Positions 7,343 to 14,059 of a stretch of 22,752 nt of DNA are shown piece by piece. This DNA is from Acidobacteriota bacterium (GTDB taxonomy: Bacteria > Acidobacteriota > UBA6911 > RPQK01 > JADFOI01). The stretch is from the NCBI GenBank assembly GCA_027295745.1, contig JAPUKI010000121.1, positions 1 to 22,752 on the forward strand, written 5' to 3'. Numbering within the stretch: the first letter of the stretch is position 1; each line of letters begins with the position of its first letter. A model generated the notes under the pieces. That model was not told where the DNA came from and made no database searches. It worked only from the letters and a program-made list of their open reading frames with translations. The translations under genes were made by a program, and so were the position numbers.

Positions 7343-8131
7343 TTATTGAATCAATACGAAATGAGCTCTTCGATTGAGTGCCCAGCCTTCTTCGGTTTCG
7401 CGCTGATCGAAAGAGCGCTCTTCTCCCAGGGATAAGGCCATGACACGTGAAGGGTCGATCCCGTGTTCAACCAGGTAGCCCAGGACTGCCTGGGCCCTTC
7501 TATCCCCCAGGGCCAGGTTGTACTCTTCTGTACCGCGTTGGTCGCAATGGCCCTCGATGAGAAGGCGAATGTCGAGGTTCTCGGGTCTTGTCAACCAGCC
7601 AACGTTCCCTTCCAGAATCAGGCTTGCTTCTTCGCTGAGGCCCGAAGCGTCGTAGCGAAAGAAGACCGGTTTCACAAAGTGTTCGAACTGCTCCTGTAAG
7701 GGTCTGTCTCTCAGATCCTCCACCGAAATAAGCGCTGTTTCATCCTTCAGAACCTCAATGATGACGGTCTTTGCAACGCTTCCGCCAGAACCTTCCGCAG
7801 ACACTTCGTAGCTGGTGGTTTCATCCGGGAAGAGTTTTATCCTTCCCGAGGTCGGCACTGAACCGATTTGGGGGCTGATGATCACCCTGTCTGCATATTG
7901 GGCCTCCCAGTTGAGCATGGCCGACTCTCCTTCCCTGATCAAGGAGGGGACGATCATGACCTCTAACTCGGGAGCGGGACCTGCTGGTGTAGCTGAAGGA
8001 TCGGCGGGAGCTGTGGAAACCGGAGGCATCGAGGGAGTTTCCTGCGGTGGCACAGGAACTCGAGGTCTTCCCCCGCAACTCAGGCCTACCAGAGGAGCCA
8101 AAAGGCAAACAGCGACCAGCAGCTGACGCAT
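7343..8131 (-). CDS. pal: Peptidoglycan-associated lipoprotein (Pal/OmpA family) with extra Ig/PKD-like domain
   Basis: A 262-residue outer-membrane lipoprotein. A signal peptide ends in the lipobox LVGLS-C19, followed by a proline-rich linker (about 22-55), an Ig/PKD-like beta domain (about 56-127, containing MLNWEAQYADRVIISPQIG) and a C-terminal OmpA/Pal domain (about 145-262). The Pal domain shows the peptidoglycan-binding motifs IEGHCDQRGTEEYNLALGDRRA (split as 192-201 and 202-213) and ALNRRAHFVL (251-260), with the diaminopimelate-binding Asp/Arg pattern. Pal tethers the outer membrane to peptidoglycan, usually with the TolAB system. No tol genes are in the window and the inserted beta domain is unlike proteobacterial Pal, so it may be a Pal paralogue. 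It starts 31 bases after the upstream M16 stop and no strong ribosome site is visible. Confidence 0.88.
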   Translation of the reverse strand: MRQLLVAVCLLAPLVGLSCGGRPRVPVPPQETPSMPPVSTAPADPSATPAGPAPELEVMIVPSLIREGESAMLNWEAQYADRVIISPQIGSVPTSGRIKLFPDETTSYEVSAEGSGGSVAKTVIIEVLKDETALISVEDLRDRPLQEQFEHFVKPVFFRYDASGLSEEASLILEGNVGWLTRPENLDIRLLIEGHCDQRGTEEYNLALGDRRAQAVLGYLVEHGIDPSRVMALSLGEERSFDQRETEEGWALNRRAHFVLIQ

Positions 8132-8162
8132 GAGAAGTCTGATTTCGTCCTGTTTGACCCCT

Positions 8163-8744
8163 TTATGATGACGGTCGCTCAGGGGTCAGATCATGTCCGT
8201 TATGGGTTGGTCCAACAACCACAGTAGTGTAGTTTACAGTATCCAAATATCTATGGGCAACTCGCTTGACGTCCTCGCAATCGATGTCCCGGATGATGCG
8301 TGAATACTGCTCTGGGTAATCCTCTCCCAGATCGAAGAGTTCGGTTTCCAATAAGAACTGGGCAACGTCCGCATCGGACTGGAACTCAAAGACGAAACTT
8401 CCGGTCAGAAAGTCCTTGGCTTGCATCAGTTCTTCCGAGGTAACGCCATTCAGGAGAAGGTTTTCTATTTCAAAGGACAGGCCATCGAGAGCTTTTTGCC
8501 GATTCTCAGGGGAAGTACTGATTACGGCTACAAAGCTTCCCGGATAAATCCCACTTGAGTCGGTGATGCTGCTGTATGTGCTGTAGGCAAGGCCTTCCTG
8601 GTCTCGAAGTCTCCTGGGAATCCTGCTCGTGAAGCCGGGACCACTACCCAGGATAGTGTCCATCACTTGAAGAATGTAGTAGTCGGGATTGTTCCTGGTC
8701 ACGCCAAGATGACCCAGAAAAATGGTCAACTGTTCCGTCTCCAT
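8163..8744 (-). CDS. M16 peptidase-like C-terminal half (fragment after the internal stop)
   Basis: The 193 residues starting at ATG 8742-8744 are the second M16 domain, with the family pattern VMDTILGSGPGFTSRIPRRL then RDQEGLAYSTYSS, equivalent to the usual LGGGxxSRLxxxLREExGLAYSV. An AGGGATGAG lies about eight bases before the ATG, so ribosome reinitiation after the internal TAA (42 bases upstream) is possible. The 14 codons between the stop and this ATG read like the normal interdomain linker, so the gene was recently one reading frame. Confidence 0.65.
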   Translation of the reverse strand: METEQLTIFLGHLGVTRNNPDYYILQVMDTILGSGPGFTSRIPRRLRDQEGLAYSTYSSITDSSGIYPGSFVAVISTSPENRQKALDGLSFEIENLLLNGVTSEELMQAKDFLTGSFVFEFQSDADVAQFLLETELFDLGEDYPEQYSRIIRDIDCEDVKRVAHRYLDTVNYTTVVVGPTHNGHDLTPERPSS

Positions 8745-8786
8745 GAAGAACTCATCCCTAATGGGAGTGGTTTGCCGCTCTAATGG

Positions 8787-9470
8787 TTAGATCTGCAAAC
8801 GACTGTAGTGGGGGTTTTGCCAAGTTGAGAATCGCTCCACACTTTGAGAGAAGACATCCTCCGCATCTACCGCACCCACAATCACCAGAATGGTATTTTG
8901 CGGAGAATATTTTTGGAGATGAAACTTCCTGAGCTCATGGACGTCAAGGTCGCCGACACTCTCTTGAGTCCCCAGAACCGGATACTGTAAGGGACTCCCC
9001 TGGTAAATCCAGCTTCTGAGGCGGTGAGCGGCCACGGTGTGGGGATCATCCCCCATCGCGTGAAGTTGGCTCACTACCTTTTGCCGTTCCATTTGAAAGC
9101 GATCTTCTGGAAAGGTCGGGCGAGCCAGTACTTCTCGCAAAAGATCCAATCCGCGGACCAGCTCTTGGGAAGGGGCGTTCAGAGAGATTCCGCTGAGGTC
9201 CTGTTCACTGAAAGTGGTCAGGTTCCCACCCGTGTTTTCAATGCTTTCATAAACTTCATGGGCTTGGTAGTTCTGTGTTCCTTCCGGGAGTAGGCGTGAG
9301 GTGAGCGCGGCTATGCCGGGTCGATCTGGGGGATTCTGGTCCATACCGGCCAAAACGAAGGCATTGATCGAAATCAACGGAAGTTTATGGCTCTCGGAAA
9401 CCAGAAGGATAAGACCGTTGTCCAGATGATGCCTTCTAAAGTGAACCCTTTTGCTCTTCAGTTGCTCCAT
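8787..9470 (-). CDS. M16 peptidase-like N-terminal half (fragment before the internal stop)
   Basis: This 227-residue open part has the first M16 domain: RHHLDNGLILLVSESHKLPL (13-32), the degenerate zinc-motif block (52-65), the family block ERQKVVSQLHAMGDDPHTVA and KYSPQNTILVIVGAVD near its end. It starts at ATG 9468-9470, inside the last codons of the active M16 gene, which suggests coupled translation. No signal peptide is visible. If translated alone it would be half of the usual clamshell and probably unstable. Confidence 0.7.
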   Translation of the reverse strand: MEQLKSKRVHFRRHHLDNGLILLVSESHKLPLISINAFVLAGMDQNPPDRPGIAALTSRLLPEGTQNYQAHEVYESIENTGGNLTTFSEQDLSGISLNAPSQELVRGLDLLREVLARPTFPEDRFQMERQKVVSQLHAMGDDPHTVAAHRLRSWIYQGSPLQYPVLGTQESVGDLDVHELRKFHLQKYSPQNTILVIVGAVDAEDVFSQSVERFSTWQNPHYSRLQI

Positions 9471-10782
9471 TCAACACAATTCCCACAGTTGCTTGTTCTG
9501 GACTCCAGTAGCGAGCCGCCAGATCTCTGACTTCCTCTGCAGTTAGTCGCTCGATCTGTTGGATGTAGTCATTCCAATATTGGTAACGGTGCAGAGTTTC
9601 CAGCAGGCCGAGTTGAATCGCTTGATCCAGGGTGGTTTCAAAACTGCCAAACAGCTGAGTAATACACTGCTTTTTTGCCCGTGTCAGTTCGGCTTCTGGA
9701 ATTGGCTCCTGGGTGAGCGTGGCAATTTCCTCAAAGATCATGGTTTCCACTTTGTCCAGATCCGCTTCCTTGTGTGACTCAACGCCAATGAAAAAGAGGT
9801 AAGGATCGAAGGTTTCTGAGAACTCTGTATTGACCACCGAAGCCAACCGTTCCTTTTCAATTAATCTGCTATAAAGGCGCGAAAGTTTTCCTCCCGACAA
9901 CACTCTGTCGAGAATGTGCAGGGCGTAATGCTCCTTCTGACGGACCGAGGGCGCAGCAAAGGCGATCAGCATCCTGAGGATGCTGGTCGGTTTTTTCACT
10001 TCCACCCTGATTTGCCTGGTTCGCGGAGGGTCTGGAATGGTGGTAGTTTCCGGTACCTTCCCGGGGGGCAAATCTGCAAAGAGCTGCTTGACTCGTTGAA
10101 GAACTCCCTCTGTATCAAAATCTCCCACCAGGACAAGAGTGGCATTGTTGGGAGCGTAAAAGTGACGATAGTACTCGATCATCTGCTCTCGAGTGATCGA
10201 GAGAAGATCCTCATAGTTACCGATCACTGGAAACTTGTAAGGGTGGTTCTCAAAAGAGTTCGTCGCCACTGCTTGACGCAGAGCCCTCCAGGGGCTGTCG
10301 CGCTCCATCTTTAGTTCTTCAACGATGACTTTCCTTTCCAACTCGAATTCGTCGGGATCAAATCGATTATTACGCATCCGATCTGCTTCGATTTCCAAGG
10401 CGGGCCACCATCGATCAGAAGCAAAAGTGAAGTAGTAGGCGGTATAGTCATTTGAAGTAAAAGCATTGTTATTGCCGCCTCTAGAAGCTGTGATGGAGTC
10501 TATTTCTCCTTTTTGATAACGTCCGGTGCCCTTGAACATCATGTGTTCCAGGAAGTGAGAAATACCGGTAATGCCGGGTCTTTCGAAACGGGATCCAGCC
10601 CGATACCAGACCATGGTGGAGACAATAGGAACAGTATGGTCTTCCCGAATGAGGATGATTAGGCCATTTTCGAGATGGTGGCGTTGAATTCCTTCAATAC
10701 AAGCCAGGTTTGCCGGCTCAGGTTGGTTTCGACTAAAATGGCCTGGAATGTTCTTACGCGCCACCGCTTTTTTGCTTTCCAC
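9436..10782 (-). CDS. M16-family zinc metalloprotease, catalytic subunit
   Basis: A 448-residue M16B-type protease with the inverted zinc motif H76FLEH80 in GITGISHFLEHMMFKGT and the third ligand glutamate about 75 residues later in ERKVIVEELKMERDSPW. The C-terminal domain block is LDRVLSGGKLSRLYSRLIEKE. These enzymes form two-domain clamshells and degrade peptides or process precursors, often as heterodimers with a zinc-less partner, here probably the overlapping downstream gene. The start is uncertain. The open frame begins with GTG 10780-10782, conserved sequence starts only near residue 31 (GIQRHHLENGLIILIRED), and another GTG lies six codons in. The first 30 residues show no signal peptide, so the protein may be cytoplasmic. 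Its 5' end overlaps the divergent M16 gene by 35 bases. It heads the run M16-M16-pal-FxLYD. Confidence 0.9.
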   Translation of the reverse strand: MESKKAVARKNIPGHFSRNQPEPANLACIEGIQRHHLENGLIILIREDHTVPIVSTMVWYRAGSRFERPGITGISHFLEHMMFKGTGRYQKGEIDSITASRGGNNNAFTSNDYTAYYFTFASDRWWPALEIEADRMRNNRFDPDEFELERKVIVEELKMERDSPWRALRQAVATNSFENHPYKFPVIGNYEDLLSITREQMIEYYRHFYAPNNATLVLVGDFDTEGVLQRVKQLFADLPPGKVPETTTIPDPPRTRQIRVEVKKPTSILRMLIAFAAPSVRQKEHYALHILDRVLSGGKLSRLYSRLIEKERLASVVNTEFSETFDPYLFFIGVESHKEADLDKVETMIFEEIATLTQEPIPEAELTRAKKQCITQLFGSFETTLDQAIQLGLLETLHRYQYWNDYIQQIERLTAEEVRDLAARYWSPEQATVGIVLNGATEEQKGSL

Positions 10783-12112
10783 AATTGCTTGTTTGATTAT
10801 ATCCCCAAACCCTTTGAGGGCCGAAGACTATCGCCCCATCACCCCGCCTGCGTTTTATAAGCAAGCGTTGCTGAATGGGATGGAGATTTTGCTCCTAGCC
10901 AGTAACGACCAGCGAGTTCCCTTCGTCTTGATGATCAAGAACGGAGCGGCATTTGATCCCATTGAAAAGTGGGGGGTCACTTACCTGACGAGTTGGATGA
11001 TCTTGGAGCAAAGCGAGACTGGCACTGGTCTGGCGGTGGAGACAGGGTTACGAGAACTCGAGGCAGAGGTGGACCTTCGGGTGGAGTGGGACGCCATCTT
11101 TTTCGTGGGTAGCACTCCCAGTGAGAATCTTGTGGAGGTCTTGAATCTTTTGGCTGAGATGGTTGTTCGACCCACATTTCGCGAAGAAGCCTTCCAGCAA
11201 CTTCGCAATGGGGTCATTCAAGAACTTGAAGAAAGGCAAAACCAGTTGGAGATTCTCACCCAAGAGGTCTTCTTAGCGGAACTCTTTCAAGCCAACCCTT
11301 ATGCACATTCTGTAAAGGGCACGACTGAGACACTGAAAAACTTGTCCCTCGTTGACGTAAAGACTCAATATCGCAAACTTTTTCTGCCCAATCAGACCCA
11401 ACTAGCCTTTTATTTTCCCGGGGACCGCGATGGGACCGTGGCAGCCTTGAGTCGTCACTGGGGAAGCTGGATCAAGAAGGACTCCTTGCCTTTCACTTTC
11501 AGGAAGGCCCCTCCACCGAATGGGCGGCGAGTACTATTTCTTGATCAGCCTTCTGCGGAGAGCTTGTTTCGTTGGGGAAATCTCAGTGTTGAAAGGAGTT
11601 CTGCCGATTACTACGCTTTGAAGGTCTTCCAACAGTACCTGACCCTTTCTTTGCCCTCCTGGGCAAGCCAGATCGCCTCACAAAGGCAGATTCAGGCTTC
11701 CTCTGAGCTTGAGAGCCGCCGAATGCCAGGCTACCTGCAGCTGAGCATTCAGGCGCCGCCAGAACAACTCATGGCCTATTACCACAAGTTTGAGAGTTTC
11801 GCGAAGGATCTCCATGATGGCCACATTGATAGCCAGAAGTTTGAGGAGGCGAAGCAACTGGCATACCTGGAGATGACTGATTCTCTCCGGGAGCCTCTTG
11901 CTGGACTTTATCGACTACTGGAAACCAGTCTCTATGAGGTCGGTATAAACTTTCTCACAAACTATGGATTGCGCCTGAACCGACTGACACGTGATGATTT
12001 TCAAGAGGCTGTCCAAAAATATGTGGCCCTCGACGATTTTGTTCTGGTTGTAGCAGGACCTGCCCAGTATCTCAAATCTGAGCTGGACAAGATCGGTCCG
12101 GTGTTGAAATAA
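10748..12112 (+). CDS. Secreted M16-like peptidase homologue lacking the zinc motif
   Basis: A 454-residue protein with a clear signal peptide (MFLRATAFLLSTIACLII, cleavage after NPLRA) and two M16 domains. The N-terminal block WGVTYLTSWMILEQSETGTG (75-94) sits where the active neighbour has GISHFLEH, with Tyr79, Ser82 and Trp83 in place of His, Glu and His, so it is not a zinc protease. FREEAFQQLRNGVIQELEE aligns with the third-ligand region. It is probably a periplasmic structural or binding subunit. The signal peptide supports the ATG at 10748 even though it lies inside the 5' end of the opposite gene and has no strong ribosome site. The stop is 12110-12112 and overlaps the promoter of the rimP operon; the next hairpin (12158-12180) would also end its transcript. 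Confidence 0.85.
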   Translation: MFLRATAFLLSTIACLIISPNPLRAEDYRPITPPAFYKQALLNGMEILLLASNDQRVPFVLMIKNGAAFDPIEKWGVTYLTSWMILEQSETGTGLAVETGLRELEAEVDLRVEWDAIFFVGSTPSENLVEVLNLLAEMVVRPTFREEAFQQLRNGVIQELEERQNQLEILTQEVFLAELFQANPYAHSVKGTTETLKNLSLVDVKTQYRKLFLPNQTQLAFYFPGDRDGTVAALSRHWGSWIKKDSLPFTFRKAPPPNGRRVLFLDQPSAESLFRWGNLSVERSSADYYALKVFQQYLTLSLPSWASQIASQRQIQASSELESRRMPGYLQLSIQAPPEQLMAYYHKFESFAKDLHDGHIDSQKFEEAKQLAYLEMTDSLREPLAGLYRLLETSLYEVGINFLTNYGLRLNRLTRDDFQEAVQKYVALDDFVLVVAGPAQYLKSELDKIGPVLK

Positions 12113-12132
12113 GCCAAAGTATCTAATATACT
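12104..12132 (+). promoter_or_regulatory. Sigma-70-type promoter for rimP-nusA-infB
   Basis: TTGAAA (12104-12109), exactly 17 bases, then TATACT (12127-12132) gives five of six consensus bases in each hexamer with ideal spacing. Transcription would start near 12139-12141, leaving a leader of about 60 bases before rimP. The -35 box overlaps the end of the M16-like gene. Confidence 0.65.
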
Positions 12133-12154
12133 TAATCGGAAAACGCTCTATCCG

Positions 12155-12180
12155 AAGAGTGGGCTCTCGCCCACTTTTTT
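12155..12180 (+). terminator. Rho-independent terminator/attenuator in the rimP leader
   Basis: AGTGGGC-TCTC-GCCCACT (12158-12175) forms a perfect seven-pair stem with a four-base loop, extendable by AAG/TTT pairs, followed by a run of T. It ends transcripts of the M16-like gene, but it also lies between the predicted promoter and the rimP start, with no room for another promoter after it. The translation operon must therefore read through it, as in attenuated rimP leaders known from other bacteria. Confidence 0.8.
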
Positions 12181-12201
12181 AGTTTTAGAGGTCGGATATC
12201 T

Positions 12202-12654
12202 ATGGATGTGGCAGTACGCATTGAAGGTTTCCTCAGAGATGTGGTAGAGGCGGACGGGGTTGAACTGGTGCACGTCGAGTATCAACCCAAAGGATCACCT
12301 TCTGTGTTGAGGATTTATATCGACAAGTCGGATGGAATCGACCTCAAAGACTGTGAGAGAGTGAGTAAACATGTGAGTGTGTTTTTGGATGAAGAGGATC
12401 TGATTTTGCAGCGCTATGTGTTGGAGGTGTCTTCTCCCGGGATCGAACGTCCGCTTTTTAAGGAAACCGATTACAGGCGCTTTGTGGGAAAGGAAATACG
12501 CTTGGTCACTACTGAGAAGATCGAGGACCGGAGGAAATTCACTGGGTCTATCCAGAGTTTCTCAGACGGTATTCTCAAGTTGGACTTTGATGGGAAAACG
12601 TATCAGATTCCTTTCGGCAGCATCAGGAAAGCAAATTTGGTCCATCAATTTTAA
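12202..12654 (+). CDS. rimP: Ribosome maturation factor RimP
   Basis: A 150-residue protein of the usual RimP length, needed for late assembly of the 30S subunit. Family features include LVHVEYQPKGSPSVLRIYID (23-42), the helix CERVSKHVSVFLDEEDLI and the diagnostic LEVSSPGIERPLFKETDY (74-91), followed by the C-terminal SH3-like domain with FTGSIQSFSDGILKLDFDGK. Start ATG 12202 is preceded by AGAGGT about nine bases upstream. It is the first gene of the plus-strand run rimP-nusA-infB, a near-universal bacterial order, and its leader carries the hairpin described at 12155-12180. Confidence 0.97.
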   Translation: MDVAVRIEGFLRDVVEADGVELVHVEYQPKGSPSVLRIYIDKSDGIDLKDCERVSKHVSVFLDEEDLILQRYVLEVSSPGIERPLFKETDYRRFVGKEIRLVTTEKIEDRRKFTGSIQSFSDGILKLDFDGKTYQIPFGSIRKANLVHQF

Positions 12655-12686
12655 GTAGAGGAATCTCCATCGGGAGTAGTGAGAGC

Positions 12687-14036
12687 ATGACAAATCTTTT
12701 GAGCCAGAGTATTGAACAGATTAGTCGGGAGAAGAGCATCGATCCGGAGGTTATTCACGAAGCCCTGGAGGATGCGATGGTGGCAGCTGCAAATAAATAC
12801 TTCAGGACCGATGAAGATTTGCAGGCTCGTTACGACCCGGAAACGGGAACCATAGAAGTATTCGCTGTAAAGAAGGTTGTCGAAAAAGTGGACGATGAGG
12901 CGACTGAAATGTCGCTGGAGGAGGCACTGACCGTCGATGAGACTTTTGAGCTGGACGACTACATCGAGATTCCTAAGCCGACTGTCGACCTCGGTCGAAT
13001 TGCTGCCCAGACGGCGAAACAAGTTATCCTTCAGAAAGTGCGTGAAGCCGAACGGGAAATTATCTTCGGCGAGTTTTCCGAGCAGATTGGTCAGTTAGTC
13101 AATGCCATTGTTCGCCGGACCGAAGGCCGAGAAGTCGTCCTTGACATCGGAAGGACGGAGGCTGTTCTCCCTTTCAGTGAACAATGTCAAGATGAGCAAT
13201 ATAAGCCAGGAGACAGAATTCGGGCCGTCATTATTACGGTCCACCGGCTCTCAAGAGGTCCTCAGATCGTTGTGTCAAGAAGTGATCCAAGCCTGTTGAT
13301 CCGTCTGTTCGAAATGGAAATCCCGGAAGTCTATGATGGCACAGTGGTGATCAAAAACGCAGTACGGGAAGGCGGTGAACGCGCCAAAGTGGCCGTAGCG
13401 AGTCTCGATGATGCAGTCGATCCAGTGGGGGCTTGTGTGGGGATGAAGGGAAGCCGTATCAATGCTGTTATCCGTGAACTGCGTGGCGAGAGGATTGATA
13501 TTATTCAATTTTCAGACGATATCGTTGAATACACGACCAATGCTCTTAATCCAGCGAAGATCTCCAAAATTCTGATTGCCGATCCCTCTAGAAAAGTCTT
13601 GGAAGTGGTCGTTCCAGAAGATCAACTGTCTCTGGCCATCGGGAGGAAAGGTCAAAACGTACGTCTTGCTTCGAAGTTACTGGGCTGGGAGATCAATATC
13701 AAGGGAGCTGAAGAAAAGAAGCTGGAAATCCTCAGCCAGTTGGAACAACTTGGTGTTTCCTCGGAAGCTGACCCCCTGTCTAGCTTGGAGGGCGTGGGGG
13801 AGAAGACTCAGAGTCGATTGCGGGAAGCAGGAATTGAGTCAGTGCAGGATCTGAGCTTAAAGTCGGTCGAGGATTTAACAGCAATTCCTCGGATCGGCCT
13901 CAAGACGGCTGAACAGCTCCTTGAGGCAGCTCGAGCATTGATCGATTCCCACTCCGAGCCTGAAACATCTGCGGCAGTCGAATCGGGTCAGGAAGAAGTC
14001 GTTGATCCTCAAGAAAGTGGTGAAGAAACTCAATAG
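12687..14036 (+). CDS. nusA: Transcription termination/antitermination factor NusA
   Basis: A 449-residue protein that binds RNA polymerase and nascent RNA, modulating pausing, termination and antitermination. Domains in order are the N-terminal polymerase-binding domain (1-125, MTNLLSQSIEQISREKSIDP), the S1 domain (about 130-200, with GREVVLDIGRTEAVLPFSEQ), KH1 and KH2 (about 205-345, with DPVGACVGMKGSRINAVIRE and LSLAIGRKGQNVRLASKL) and a C-terminal helix-hairpin-helix repeat (about 365-425, LEGVGEKTQSRLREAGIESV). An acidic tail ends the protein. It lies 32 bases after rimP and 23 before infB. The small ylxR and ribosomal L7Ae-like genes that often sit between nusA and infB are missing here. 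A GGGAG sits about 14 bases before the ATG. Confidence 0.97.
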   Translation: MTNLLSQSIEQISREKSIDPEVIHEALEDAMVAAANKYFRTDEDLQARYDPETGTIEVFAVKKVVEKVDDEATEMSLEEALTVDETFELDDYIEIPKPTVDLGRIAAQTAKQVILQKVREAEREIIFGEFSEQIGQLVNAIVRRTEGREVVLDIGRTEAVLPFSEQCQDEQYKPGDRIRAVIITVHRLSRGPQIVVSRSDPSLLIRLFEMEIPEVYDGTVVIKNAVREGGERAKVAVASLDDAVDPVGACVGMKGSRINAVIRELRGERIDIIQFSDDIVEYTTNALNPAKISKILIADPSRKVLEVVVPEDQLSLAIGRKGQNVRLASKLLGWEINIKGAEEKKLEILSQLEQLGVSSEADPLSSLEGVGEKTQSRLREAGIESVQDLSLKSVEDLTAIPRIGLKTAEQLLEAARALIDSHSEPETSAAVESGQEEVVDPQESGEETQ

Positions 14037-14059
14037 AAAAGGTTCCCCAAGGTTGAGAA

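Larger units (their letters stand above)
8163..9470 (-). pseudogene. M16-family peptidase, non-catalytic subunit, interrupted by one in-frame TAA
   Basis: Read as one frame this is a 436-codon M16 (pitrilysin/MPP-like) gene with a single internal TAA at 8787-8789. Before it is a 227-residue N-terminal half ending SRLQI. After it the same frame continues PLERQTTPIRDEFF into METEQLTIFLGHLG, so no base is lost or gained and the joined product would be a normal M16 length. The N-terminal half lacks the zinc motif: the block aligned with GISHFLEHMMFKGT of the neighbour reads GIAALTSRLLPEGT, so His, Glu and His are Ala, Ser and Arg. Such inactive partners pair with an active subunit, and the gene starts inside the end of the active one (35-bp overlap). 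It may be a real nonsense mutation, a split gene translated by reinitiation, or a sequencing error in one base. Confidence 0.8.
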
